Source: an uncultured Spirochaetota bacterium (GTDB taxonomy: Bacteria > Spirochaetota > UBA4802 > UBA5550). From it: a stretch of 64,000 nucleotides of DNA. Shown piece by piece: positions 55,211 through 63,753 of this stretch. Numbering within the stretch: position 1 is the first letter of the stretch; each line of letters starts with the position of its first letter. Below the pieces are notes generated by a model. The model worked only from the letters and a program-made list of their open reading frames with translations, did no database searches and was not told where the DNA came from. The stretch lies in NCBI GenBank assembly GCA_937872225.1, contig CALMRZ010000016.1:124001-188000 (forward strand), in the 5' to 3' direction. The position numbers and the translations under genes were made by a program.

Positions 55211-56836
55211 CTAGCGCGGCAGCGCCAGCAGGGCCGAGGCTTTTTGTGTTTCATCCGCCTTTTTCGCGCTGTCCCACCCGAGTTCGGTTGCGGCGACATC
55301 CGCGACTTTCCGCAGCACATCGTCGCCGGGATGCCCCAGGGTGCCGATGCCCGTGCGCCTGAGCATGATATCGGCAAGCGTCCGCGCCATTTCCTCGCGG
55401 ACCGCGTACACGACCTCGGCGAGTATTTCGCCGTCGGCGTTCAGCGGCTCCGAAAGCTTCGGATCGGTTCTGGCTATGTCAAGGACGGCGCGGTATTCGG
55501 TGCCGTAGGCGGTGCCCAGGTATTCCATGCCCGGCATGGATGTCCCGGCGCGGAGCGACGCCATGAAGGCCCTGATGTCGGGGATGTCGCAGCCGGCCAG
55601 GCGCTGCTTCGCCGTGACGCAGGGGCCGTGTCTGCGGCCGGATTTTCTTCTCACAAGCTCCATGACCTTTTCTGCGAGGTTCCGGCTGGTCGTGTACTTG
55701 CCCCCCTCGACGGAGATCAGCCCCTCGACCCCGTCGTCCGCGTTGTCGTATATCTCGTAGCGCCGCGACTGGGAGTAGGTGCCGGCGGTCTGGTCCTCCA
55801 CCAGGGGCCTGAGGCCGCCGTAGACGTGCTGGATGTCTTCGTGCCGCAGGGTCCCGTCGCCGAAGGATTCGTTCACCTCCTCGAGAAATTCCGTGACGCT
55901 CTCCCGCGATACGCGGTATTCGTCGGGGTTTCCCACGTATTCCCGGTCGGTGGTGCCGATGAGGGTGTGGCCCCGCCAGGGGATGAAGAAGATATGGCGG
56001 CCCCGGGCGGTCCTGAGTCCCACCATGTGCTCGTTCACCATTTTTTTCGTTATCAGGTGTATACCCTCGGAGCGGCGGATGTGGCGTTCGGCCTCGCGCT
56101 TCAGCGCCCTCGAAAGGACGATGTCGGCCCAGGGTCCGGTGCAGTTTACCACCAGGGAGGCGTTGATCCGCACGGCGGCGCCGGTGAGGAGGTCCGTCAC
56201 CGAAAGTCCCGTCACCTTTTTCCCGTCAATGATGAAGTCGTCGACACGGGCGTAGTTCGCCGTCCGGGCGCCGCGCTCCACCGCGGATCTGATGAAGGCC
56301 AGGGTGAGCCGCTCGGGAAAGGCGCTCAGGCAGTCGTAGTAGACGAAACCGCCGTTGAGCCGGTCGGGGCGCACGCTTCCCTCGCGGCGGAGCACCTCCT
56401 TCCGTGAGAGGGCGCGGTGAAGGGGAAGGGCCTTCCCCTTGTCCCAGGTGCGCCCTTTGTCGTAGGAAAGGATATCGTACAGGATCATGCCAGCCCTCAT
56501 CGCCTCGCGGCCGTTCATCAGGCCCTGGCCGGAGTAGGTCGCGATGAGCGACGGCAGGGGGTGCACCAGGTTGGGCGCGATGTTCTCGAGGGTCTGCCGC
56601 TCCCGCAGCGACTCGCGCACCAGGCCGAACTCGGCGTTGGCCAGGTAGCGGAGGCCGCCGTGGATCAGCTTCGATGTCGCCGAAGACGTGGCGCCGCCGA
56701 AGTCGCCCTTTTCCAGGAGGGCCACGGAATAGCCCCGGGCCGCCGCGTCATAGGCCACGGCGGCTCCCGTAATGCCGCCGCCGATGATCGCCAGGTCAAA
56801 AACTTCGCCGTTATATTGCTCGATAAACCGTTTCAT
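55211..56836 (-). CDS. glpD: FAD-dependent glycerol-3-phosphate dehydrogenase
   Basis: 541 residues. FAD-binding Rossmann start LAIIGGGITGAAVAYDAAARGYSVALLEKGDFGGATSSATSKLIHGGLRYL (about 16-66) is the GlpD/GlpA signature; MNGREAMRAGMILYD, HIFFIPWRGHTLIGTTD and LISVEGGKYTTSRNLAEKVM follow. The C-terminal all-helical domain (about 395-530) is present. It oxidises glycerol-3-phosphate to dihydroxyacetone phosphate at the membrane, passing electrons to quinone. Its start overlaps the GntR stop by four bases (ATGA), so the two are translated together. DHAP is also the backbone used by alkyl-DHAP synthases. Confidence 0.92.
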   Translation of the reverse strand: MKRFIEQYNGEVFDLAIIGGGITGAAVAYDAAARGYSVALLEKGDFGGATSSATSKLIHGGLRYLANAEFGLVRESLRERQTLENIAPNLVHPLPSLIATYSGQGLMNGREAMRAGMILYDILSYDKGRTWDKGKALPLHRALSRKEVLRREGSVRPDRLNGGFVYYDCLSAFPERLTLAFIRSAVERGARTANYARVDDFIIDGKKVTGLSVTDLLTGAAVRINASLVVNCTGPWADIVLSRALKREAERHIRRSEGIHLITKKMVNEHMVGLRTARGRHIFFIPWRGHTLIGTTDREYVGNPDEYRVSRESVTEFLEEVNESFGDGTLRHEDIQHVYGGLRPLVEDQTAGTYSQSRRYEIYDNADDGVEGLISVEGGKYTTSRNLAEKVMELVRRKSGRRHGPCVTAKQRLAGCDIPDIRAFMASLRAGTSMPGMEYLGTAYGTEYRAVLDIARTDPKLSEPLNADGEILAEVVYAVREEMARTLADIMLRRTGIGTLGHPGDDVLRKVADVAATELGWDSAKKADETQKASALLALPR

Positions 56837-57558
56837 CTGATTCCATCCTTGTTCATTTTTTCATTGAGGATTCGAATTGTTTTGTCTTCAGCGAATACGA
56901 GGAGATCGTACATGATCTTTTTCGATTTGTCGGGCCTGCGTTCCCTGATCGCATCGACTATCTCGCCATAGAAGCGTGTCGTGCGCTTCAGGTTGAACGG
57001 ATCGGCGAAATAGAGGGTCAGGAGCTCCGCCACCAGGCCGCTGTTGTTGAAGAAGTTCAGGATGATGACAAAGGGGATGTTCCTGCTGGCCCGGCCGATG
57101 GCGCGGTACAACAGCATGTCGCGGTCGTTCAGGGTGAGGCTGCCGTCGCCGATGACCCGCTCCATTTCCGCGAGGTCGCCGTCGGTCCTGTTCAGGGCCG
57201 CCTGGAAGGCCACGTCGGGGAGGATGAGGCGCCTGAGGTCCAGGAGGCCCTTCAGTATCGTGACGTCGTAACTGCCGCCGCTCCTCATGAGGGCGGGGAG
57301 GAGCTCCAGGCTCCCGCTGTCAAGGTAGTCCTTGACGTACACGCCGTCGCCGTGGCGGATCTCCACCAGGTCCAGCATCTCCAGCTTCTTGAAGGCCTCC
57401 CGGAGGGTTGACCGGTTCACGTCGAGGCTCTCGGCAAGGTCGCGCTCCGGCGGGAGCTTGTCCCCAGACCGGAATTGTCCGGACAGAATCTTCTCCTGGA
57501 GCTGCTCGACGATTCCCTCATGGAGCCTTGTTTTCTGGAGCGGTGCGAGAGTGGCCAT
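56833..57558 (-). CDS. FadR-type GntR transcriptional regulator
   Basis: 241 residues. The winged helix (about 10-75) is canonical: GQFRSGDKLPPERDLAESLDVNRSTLREAFKKLEMLDLVEIRHGDGVYV. The C-terminal part (about 90-230) is a mostly helical FadR/FCD-type effector domain. It leads the operon and lies behind a promoter whose start site is covered by a TGGTCCGACCA dyad, so it probably represses itself and the downstream metabolic genes until its effector appears. The effector is unknown; candidates are a phosphorylated polyol or an acyl/alkyl compound. Confidence 0.9.
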   Translation of the reverse strand: MATLAPLQKTRLHEGIVEQLQEKILSGQFRSGDKLPPERDLAESLDVNRSTLREAFKKLEMLDLVEIRHGDGVYVKDYLDSGSLELLPALMRSGGSYDVTILKGLLDLRRLILPDVAFQAALNRTDGDLAEMERVIGDGSLTLNDRDMLLYRAIGRASRNIPFVIILNFFNNSGLVAELLTLYFADPFNLKRTTRFYGEIVDAIRERRPDKSKKIMYDLLVFAEDKTIRILNEKMNKDGIR

Positions 57559-57593
57559 TGTTCCTTCCCTGGCGGATACTTATGATACATATA

Positions 57594-57647
57594 GTGGTCG
57601 GGTGGTCCGACCAATTTTAATATACTATATAATGTGCTATGCGTCAA
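57594..57647 (-). promoter_or_regulatory. Promoter and FadR-like operator of the GntR-glpD operon
   Basis: Minus-strand -35 TTGACG (57647-57642), exactly 17 bases, -10 TATATT (57624-57619). Five bases further lies the perfect dyad TGGTCCGACCA (57613-57603), identical to the core of FadR-class operators, covering the expected start site. A second half-site GTGGTCG is at 57594-57600. The arrangement predicts repression by the GntR protein. Confidence 0.65.
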
Positions 57648-57697
57648 GGGGGAGGGGGTGATTTTTTTTTCGAAACGTCATTATTTACAAAAAGTGC

Positions 57698-57726
57698 TTG
57701 CACTTTTTTTGCGATCAGCATATTAT
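57698..57726 (+). promoter_or_regulatory. Promoter of the SNF2 helicase gene
   Basis: TTGCAC (57698-57703), 17 bases of T-rich spacer, TATTAT (57721-57726). It is divergent from the GntR promoter, about 50 bases away, and leaves a leader of about 135 bases before ATG 57867. Confidence 0.55.
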
Positions 57727-57774
57727 GTCTCATCAGCTATATTTCGATACCTCCTTTTGATAACTTTTTAACTT

Positions 57775-57806
57775 AATCCCCCCTTGGGGCACGGGGGGAT
57801 TTTTTA
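57775..57806 (+). terminator. Terminator-like hairpin in the helicase leader (possible attenuator)
   Basis: AATCCCCCC (57775-57783) pairs with GGGGGGATT (57793-57801), directly followed by a T-run to 57805. This is a textbook intrinsic terminator shape, located between the promoter at 57698-57726 and the start codon at 57867, so it would end a transcript of about 75 bases unless bypassed. Confidence 0.6.
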
Positions 57807-57866
57807 ACGCGGTAATCCAAAAAAATTCCTGGAGATGCGGGCCGGTTCGAACGGGGTAGTGATTGC

Positions 57867-60680
57867 ATGGATGAAACACTTTCAGAACGGAGCGGCGAAG
57901 AGGCCGATCTTTTTTCGTACCGCGCGCCGGTCGTTGAAACTGAAGACGAGGCAATAGCCGGCGAGACCTTCATCCGTCGGCTTCTCGAAAACGGCACTCC
58001 GGCGTACAATGTCAATTTCCTCCTCCGCCTTGAGGCCTATTCCCTCCAGCTCGCCTACTCGCATAACAAGATACTGTCCCTGTCCAACTCGCGGACCCGG
58101 ATCCTCGCGCACCAGGTGGAGAGCACCCACCGCGTGCTGAGCGCCCTGAACCAGCGGTTCCTCATTGCCGACGAGGTGGGCCTCGGCAAGACCATCGAGG
58201 CGGGACTCATCATCAAGGAGCTCGAGTACCGGTACCGGTACCGCCGCATGCTCATCGTGTGCCCGGCTTCCCTCATGTGCCAGTGGCAGAACGAGATGCA
58301 GAGCAAGTTCAACGACCGCTTCGCCATCATGGACCGCAGGGAACTCCGGCGGATAGCGCAGTCGAAGCGGGGCGCGAACCCCTGGGAGGCCCATGACAAG
58401 ATCATATGCTCCCTCGACTTCATCAAGAACCGGCGCTACCTGAAGATTCTGCAGAACACGTCGTGGGACGCGGTGATCTTCGACGAGGCGCACCGCCTGC
58501 GGAGGGACGCAAAGCGCGCCACCCTCGCCTACGAGGCCGCGCAGGTGATAGCCGGGCGGACCAGGGCGCTCCTGCTCCTCACGGCGACCCCCTTCCGGGG
58601 CGTCCTCGAAGAGCTCTATTACCTCATCGCGCTCCTGGACCCTAATATCCTGGGCCCCTTCCAGTCCTATCACCATGACTACTGCATCGACAATGCTGAT
58701 CTGTCGACCCTCCGCGGGAAGATCGCCCCCGTGCTGATACGCCGCACGAAACAGGAGGTCGGGGGCTTCACCCGGCGCTGCGCCCGCACCGTCCGGTTCG
58801 ATCTTTACCCCGACGAGCGGGAGCTGTACGACGCGACCACCCAGTACGTGGCCGAGGAATTCAACCGCGCCATGCAGAGCGAGAACCGCGCCGTGGGTTT
58901 CGTCATGACCATATTCCAGAAGCTCCTCGATTCCTCGACGCACGCCCTGGGGTGCGCCCTGGAGCGGCGGATGAGACGCCTGCGGGAGCTCGCGGACAGG
59001 GTGGAGCTTTCACAGCGCCTCGACCGCGTTGCGGCCATGGACGAACCGGACCTGATCGACTGCGCCGAGGAGGTGGACGACCTGGTCTGCATGACTTCCC
59101 GCTCGACCGTCGCCGAGATGCGGAAGGAGGCCGACACCCTGGAGCGACTGGTGGGCCTTTCGAAGGCCATCGCCGTCAACAAGAAGGCGGAGAAGCTCGC
59201 GGACCTCATACGTTCCCTTAAAAGAAAAGGCTTCAAGAAATTCCTCATCTTCACGCAGTTCAGGACCACGCAGGATTACCTGGCGGAGTTCCTGAAGGGG
59301 CATGACATCGAGGTGTTCCACGGCTCCCTGGGCCGCGACGAGAAGGAGCGGGCCATCGCGCGCTTCAAGGACGAGGCGCAGATACTCATTTCCACCGAGG
59401 CGGGCGGCGAGGGGAGGAACATGCAGTTCTGCAATATCCTCATCAACTACGACCTGCCCTGGTCGCCCCTGAAGATCGAACAGCGCATCGGCAGGCTCCA
59501 CCGGTTCGGCCAGGCCGACGACGTGTACATCTACAACTTTTCCACCAAGGACACCGTTGCCGAGCGCGTGCTGGAGATCCTGGCGCGCAAGCTCCGGCTC
59601 TTCGAAGAGTCGATCGGCGCGCCGGACGTGCTCCTGGGGCAGATCGAGGACGAGCTCAAGCTCGGGTCGCTCTTCATGGAGATGGCCGCCGGCCTGCGAA
59701 GCGCCACCGCGGTGGACGACGAGGTGGAACGGCGCCTCGAGCTGGCCCGCAGGGGATACGAGAAAATCTCGGAGCTCACCGTCGCCGACCGGATCGACTT
59801 CAACTACGATGAATACTACCGCGTCACCCTGAAGGAGCGCAGGTTCTCCAACCGGAGGATCGAGAACTTCGTGAACATCCTCATGGAGGCCGACGACGAC
59901 ACGGCGCGGTGCCTCGCCCGTGACCGGGACGGCCTCTACCGCGTCGCCTGCGAAGGCGAGGGGAAAGAACCGGTCTGGCGCCCGGGGACCTTCGACAGCG
60001 TCACCGCCCTTGACCGGGAACAGCTGGAGTTCCTCGCCTTCGGGCACCCGGTCATCGACCGCCTGGTGGCCCACTGCCAGGACCGCGCCTTCGGCGGCTT
60101 CACCGGCATACAGTCCGTGCGTCACCCGGTCCCCTTCACCGGCATGGTCTTCTATTACCTGGTGACCTTCACGTCGGTGGCCCGCACAAGGGAGATCATC
60201 GCCGTGGCGGTGGTCCCCGATGCGGGACTCTCCCCCGCGGACATAGAGGACATCGAAGCGGAGCTGTGCGTCCAGGAATGCTCCGGCGTCGGTGCCGGCG
60301 CCGATGCAGGCGCCGTCGGCGCCATCGCGCGGCGCGGTTATTGCTTTGCGGAGGCCCGGGCGCGGATCAACGAAAAGATCAAGGCCCGCAAGGCGGCGCT
60401 GAGCGAGGGCCTTGACGTCAGCATCGACCCGGAGATCGAAAAGATACGCGAATCCTATGACCGCCGGATAGCGGAGCTCGCGGAAAAACTAGATCTCCTC
60501 GAGGCCCAGTTCAAGTGGTACGGCAGAAATCTCAAGAGCACCATCACCCGCACGAAAAACCTCATAGAAAAGGCGAAAAATGACCGGGATTCCCTCCTTT
60601 TGAAATACAAGGGATTCCTCGGCATCGGCCATGAAATCGAGCTTCTCTGCGCCGGGATACTGGTTTCAAACCAGGATTGA
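57867..60680 (+). CDS. RapA/HepA-like SNF2 helicase
   Basis: 937 residues. SNF2 motor motifs: I ADEVGLGKTIEAGL (101-114), II DEAH (about 207), III LTATPF, IV-VI FLIFTQFRTTQDYL, ISTEAGGEGRNMQFC and EQRIGRLHRFGQ (about 540). The long C-terminus (about 560-937) has a RapA-like character and ends in a Lys/Glu-rich coiled coil (about 840-915). RapA recycles RNA polymerase; related helicases also occur in restriction and anti-phage clusters such as DISARM. No methyltransferase, nuclease or DISARM partner is adjacent, so a defence role is not supported here. A possible attenuator lies in the leader. Confidence 0.9.
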   Translation: MDETLSERSGEEADLFSYRAPVVETEDEAIAGETFIRRLLENGTPAYNVNFLLRLEAYSLQLAYSHNKILSLSNSRTRILAHQVESTHRVLSALNQRFLIADEVGLGKTIEAGLIIKELEYRYRYRRMLIVCPASLMCQWQNEMQSKFNDRFAIMDRRELRRIAQSKRGANPWEAHDKIICSLDFIKNRRYLKILQNTSWDAVIFDEAHRLRRDAKRATLAYEAAQVIAGRTRALLLLTATPFRGVLEELYYLIALLDPNILGPFQSYHHDYCIDNADLSTLRGKIAPVLIRRTKQEVGGFTRRCARTVRFDLYPDERELYDATTQYVAEEFNRAMQSENRAVGFVMTIFQKLLDSSTHALGCALERRMRRLRELADRVELSQRLDRVAAMDEPDLIDCAEEVDDLVCMTSRSTVAEMRKEADTLERLVGLSKAIAVNKKAEKLADLIRSLKRKGFKKFLIFTQFRTTQDYLAEFLKGHDIEVFHGSLGRDEKERAIARFKDEAQILISTEAGGEGRNMQFCNILINYDLPWSPLKIEQRIGRLHRFGQADDVYIYNFSTKDTVAERVLEILARKLRLFEESIGAPDVLLGQIEDELKLGSLFMEMAAGLRSATAVDDEVERRLELARRGYEKISELTVADRIDFNYDEYYRVTLKERRFSNRRIENFVNILMEADDDTARCLARDRDGLYRVACEGEGKEPVWRPGTFDSVTALDREQLEFLAFGHPVIDRLVAHCQDRAFGGFTGIQSVRHPVPFTGMVFYYLVTFTSVARTREIIAVAVVPDAGLSPADIEDIEAELCVQECSGVGAGADAGAVGAIARRGYCFAEARARINEKIKARKAALSEGLDVSIDPEIEKIRESYDRRIAELAEKLDLLEAQFKWYGRNLKSTITRTKNLIEKAKNDRDSLLLKYKGFLGIGHEIELLCAGILVSNQD

Positions 60681-60706
60681 GGGTTGCGCCATATCCTATT
60701 TTTTTA

Positions 60707-60736
60707 TTGACAATGGAAGTGCAGTTATTGTATTGC
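60707..60736 (+). promoter_or_regulatory. Candidate promoter of the MBOAT operon
   Basis: TTGACA (60707-60712), 18-base spacer, TATTGC (60731-60736), 35 bases before the ATG at 60771. Confidence 0.45.
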
Positions 60737-60770
60737 TTGTTATCTTTTTTACCGGGGTACGGTCCAGGCA

Positions 60771-62378
60771 ATGTCATTAGTTTCGTTTCAATATCTCGTT
60801 TTTTTCGTGGTCGTGGTGGCGTTCTTTTTCGCCGTTCCCCAGCGCTTCCGGTGGGTCTATCTCCTGGTCGCCAGCTATGTCTTCTACATGTGGTGGGACC
60901 CCAAGTACGCGATCCTGATCATGACAACCACGGTGACCGTGTATGGCACCGCGCTCCTGATGCACAACCGACCGGTATCAATCAAGAAGCTCTGCGTCGC
61001 CCTGAGCGTGGCGGTCAACCTGGGCATCCTCTTCATGTTCAAGTATTTTGCCTTTTTCAACAACAGCATACGCGATGTCATGGCCTTCTTCGGCCAGACC
61101 TACACGCCGCCGGTGCTGAACCTGCTCTTTCCCGTGGGCATGTCCTTTTACACCTTCCAGGCCCTCTCCTATACCGTTGACGTGTACCGCGGCACCAGGG
61201 AGCCGGAGCGGCGTTTCGGCATGTTCGCCCTGTACGTGAGTTTTTTCCCGACCCTTCTTTCGGGACCCATCGAGCGTTCCACGAGACTCCTGCCCCAGCT
61301 CTACCGTAAGGTCGAATTCAACTACGACAGGGTCGTGAGCGGCCTTATCCTCATGGGATGGGGCTTCTTTCAGAAGCTGGTCATCGCCGACCGGCTCGGC
61401 CAGTATGTGAACATGATCTATAACCAGCCCCAGTATTTCAACGGGCTCCCGGTCCTGATGGCTATCTATTTCCTGGGCATCCAGGTCTACTGTGATTTTT
61501 CGGGCTACACCGACATCGCCATCGGCACCGCCCTGGTCATGGGGTACGAGCTCATGCCCAATTTCAAAAGGCCTTTCCTTGCCGCTTCCATCGGCGACCT
61601 GTGGCGGCGGTGGCACATATCCCTTATCTCCTGGTTCAGGGACTATCTCTATATCCCCCTGGGCGGCAACAAGGTGAGCAGGTTCCGCTGGCACCTGAAC
61701 ACGGTCATCGTCTTTACCCTGAGCGGCCTCTGGCACGGCGCCCTGTGGCCCCTGGTGGTCTGGGGGGCGCTAAACGGCGTGCTCATCGTCATAAGCCGGG
61801 TCACCTCCAGGGTCCGCGCCGCCGTCAGGGAGACCGTCTTCGGCGCCCTGGCAAAGGTCCACCCGGCGGTCTATTTCACCATTGCCGCCATCGCGGTCGC
61901 CCTTACCGTTTTCGGGAAGCCGATCGGCCTGGGCCTCGGCGGCAGGGTAGGGACCGGCTTCGCCGCCCTGCTGGTGCTGCCGGTGGCGGTCCTGAGCACC
62001 AGGAAAGAGAGGTTCCCCCGCTTTCTCGAGGGCGTGAAGAGCGCCCTGATGATAGTGATCACGTATCATCTTTTTGTCTTCGGCGGCATTTTCTTCAGGG
62101 TCAAGTCCATGTCCGACGGATGGTACATGCTCACCCATTTCTGGGGCACCAATTTCATGCAGCTGCCCCTCTTCTTCGACCTCGGTGAATTCATCCTCAT
62201 GCTCCTGATGGTCCTCTTAATATGCGCGGTGAACTATATACAGGAAAGGCACGGCAGCATCAGGGAGATGATCAGGACGAAGCCATGGCCGGTGCGGTGG
62301 GCCCTCTATTATCTCCTGGCCATCTCGATAGTGGCCGGCATGCAGAAGACTTCCCAGTTTATTTATTTCCAATTTTAA
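60771..62378 (+). CDS. MBOAT-family O-acyltransferase (AlgI/DltB-like)
   Basis: 535 residues with about 11-12 TM helices. It contains the MBOAT core: LFPVGMSFYTFQALSYTVDVYRG, FFPTLLSGPIERSTRLLPQL, YCDFSGYTDIAIGTALVMGYELMPNFKRPF, WRRWHISLISWFRDYLYIPLGG and SGLWHGALWP, where the His of LWHG (about 322) is the catalytic residue. It moves acyl groups (usually acetyl) across the membrane onto a polysaccharide or other envelope acceptor. The next gene encodes an SGNH-like partner, the standard pairing. Confidence 0.93.
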   Translation: MSLVSFQYLVFFVVVVAFFFAVPQRFRWVYLLVASYVFYMWWDPKYAILIMTTTVTVYGTALLMHNRPVSIKKLCVALSVAVNLGILFMFKYFAFFNNSIRDVMAFFGQTYTPPVLNLLFPVGMSFYTFQALSYTVDVYRGTREPERRFGMFALYVSFFPTLLSGPIERSTRLLPQLYRKVEFNYDRVVSGLILMGWGFFQKLVIADRLGQYVNMIYNQPQYFNGLPVLMAIYFLGIQVYCDFSGYTDIAIGTALVMGYELMPNFKRPFLAASIGDLWRRWHISLISWFRDYLYIPLGGNKVSRFRWHLNTVIVFTLSGLWHGALWPLVVWGALNGVLIVISRVTSRVRAAVRETVFGALAKVHPAVYFTIAAIAVALTVFGKPIGLGLGGRVGTGFAALLVLPVAVLSTRKERFPRFLEGVKSALMIVITYHLFVFGGIFFRVKSMSDGWYMLTHFWGTNFMQLPLFFDLGEFILMLLMVLLICAVNYIQERHGSIREMIRTKPWPVRWALYYLLAISIVAGMQKTSQFIYFQF

Positions 62379-62404
62379 GGTAGGGACGGACGCAGGGTTC
62401 ACAC

Positions 62405-63379
62405 ATGAAAAAGTTCGTTATCAAAGCCGTTGTATTCTTGCTGCTCATCCTGTCCACGATCTTCGCGGTCATATACCTTCAGCCGGTGGACCCGGACAAA
62501 TATCTCATGGTCATACTCGACAAGCACCGGCTGCTCAAAACGACGCCCCAGCCCCGGGTCATCCTTGTCGGCGATTCCAGCCTTGCCTTCGGCATGGACA
62601 GCGCCATGATACAAAAGGCGACCGGTTACAATGTCGTCAACATGGGGCTCCACGGCGGGCTGGGCCTCATCTATATCATGGACGAACTCAAACCGTATCT
62701 CAAGAAGGACGACATCGTCATCTTCGCCCTTGATTACACCCATTACATGGGGATCGGCACCGGCGACAACACCCTCATCGAGGTGACCATCGTCATGCCC
62801 TGGATCATCAAGTACTATTCCAGGGAGAACTATATGCCCTTCATCAATAGTATCCCCCTCACGTTCCAGCGGCGCCTCAAGGGCCTGTTCAATCCGAGCA
62901 AGGAAGGCGTCGGCCACCGTCGGTCCGGCTTCAACGAATACGGCGACAACATCGGCCACATCGGTCTCAAGTCCGATTACTTCAAGGGCATGGATTTCAT
63001 CGCCAAGTATATCCCCCAGGCGCGGGAATTGAACATGACCCGCTTTCTGCCGGACCGCGTGAACGATGTCGTGGTCGACAAGCTGAACTGGTTCGCGTCC
63101 TACTGGGGGAGGCGCGGGGTGAAGGTATACCTGGCCTTTTCACCCCTCCTGGAAAACGACCGCCCCAGGCAGGAGAAGATCCTCCGGAGCCTTGACCGCG
63201 ACATACGGAAGCGGGTAAAAATCAAGGTGATCGGCAGCCCGCTGACGTATATCTATCCTCAGAAATATTTCTTCGACAATGAATTCCATTTGAACGGGGA
63301 GGGACGGGAGCTGCGCTCCCGGCAGATGGTGGAAGACATGAAGACCGACCCGGTTCTTTCCCATGCCCCAGGACGCTGA
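62405..63379 (+). CDS. SGNH-hydrolase-like membrane-anchored protein, MBOAT partner
   Basis: 324 residues. One N-terminal TM/signal anchor (about 5-25), then an extracytoplasmic SGNH fold: block I ILVGDSSLAFGMDSAMI (Ser nucleophile near 58), MGLHGGLGLIYIMDELKPYL (Gly block), and the Asp/His pair in FFDNEFHLNGEGRELRS (about 288-300). It resembles the AlgJ/AlgX and DltD class that completes O-acetylation started by MBOAT proteins. It lies 26 bases after the MBOAT gene and ahead of a terminator, giving a two-gene operon whose acceptor polymer is not identified. Confidence 0.85.
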   Translation: MKKFVIKAVVFLLLILSTIFAVIYLQPVDPDKYLMVILDKHRLLKTTPQPRVILVGDSSLAFGMDSAMIQKATGYNVVNMGLHGGLGLIYIMDELKPYLKKDDIVIFALDYTHYMGIGTGDNTLIEVTIVMPWIIKYYSRENYMPFINSIPLTFQRRLKGLFNPSKEGVGHRRSGFNEYGDNIGHIGLKSDYFKGMDFIAKYIPQARELNMTRFLPDRVNDVVVDKLNWFASYWGRRGVKVYLAFSPLLENDRPRQEKILRSLDRDIRKRVKIKVIGSPLTYIYPQKYFFDNEFHLNGEGRELRSRQMVEDMKTDPVLSHAPGR

Positions 63380-63429
63380 CCGCGCGTCAGAAAATACTTC
63401 CCGATCATAACTCTCCGCTGTATGGGGCC

Positions 63430-63458
63430 ATGCCTGCGGCCGTGCCGGCATTTTTTTT
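63430..63458 (+). terminator. Intrinsic terminator of the MBOAT-SGNH operon
   Basis: ATGCC (63430-63434) pairs with GGCAT (63447-63451), with further GC pairing inside, followed by a run of eight T ending at 63458; located 50 bases after the SGNH stop. Confidence 0.6.
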
Positions 63459-63753
63459 GACTAAAAAAGCCGATCTGTACAGTAATTGAAAATTATTGAA
63501 AACTTTTCACGTTCAGCCGCGGTCAAAGAGACGCAGGGATGAAGGGAAAACCTGTGCTAAAAAAATACTTTTTTATAAAAAATGTTTGCCTGCTGATTAT
63601 TTTGTATTATAAGAAAGATTCTAACGGACGTTTCAACAATTATCAGGCAAGGGCGCACGGCTGCCATGATTGGTGGCGGGTCATCAAAAGAAATCATCCG
63701 TCATCGGGAGAGCGTCTATAACATATGACAAAATCCATCCAAGGGGAACGATT
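63459..63753. other. AT-rich intergenic region before the last gene
   Basis: Strikingly AT-rich around 63480-63620. A possible promoter TTGCCT (63586-63591), 16 bases, TATAAG (63608-63613) points toward the gene at 63754. A 60-codon open frame at 63539-63721 has no ribosome site or recognisable domain and is not called. Confidence 0.4.

Noticed and set aside
57867-60680. DISARM or restriction-linked anti-phage island
   Set aside because: Only the SNF2 gene is present; neighbours are an acylation pair and a metabolic operon, with no methylase, nuclease or PLD gene.
63539-63721. 60-codon open frame
   Set aside because: AT-rich low-complexity start, no ribosome site, no recognisable domain, and it contains the likely promoter of the next gene.
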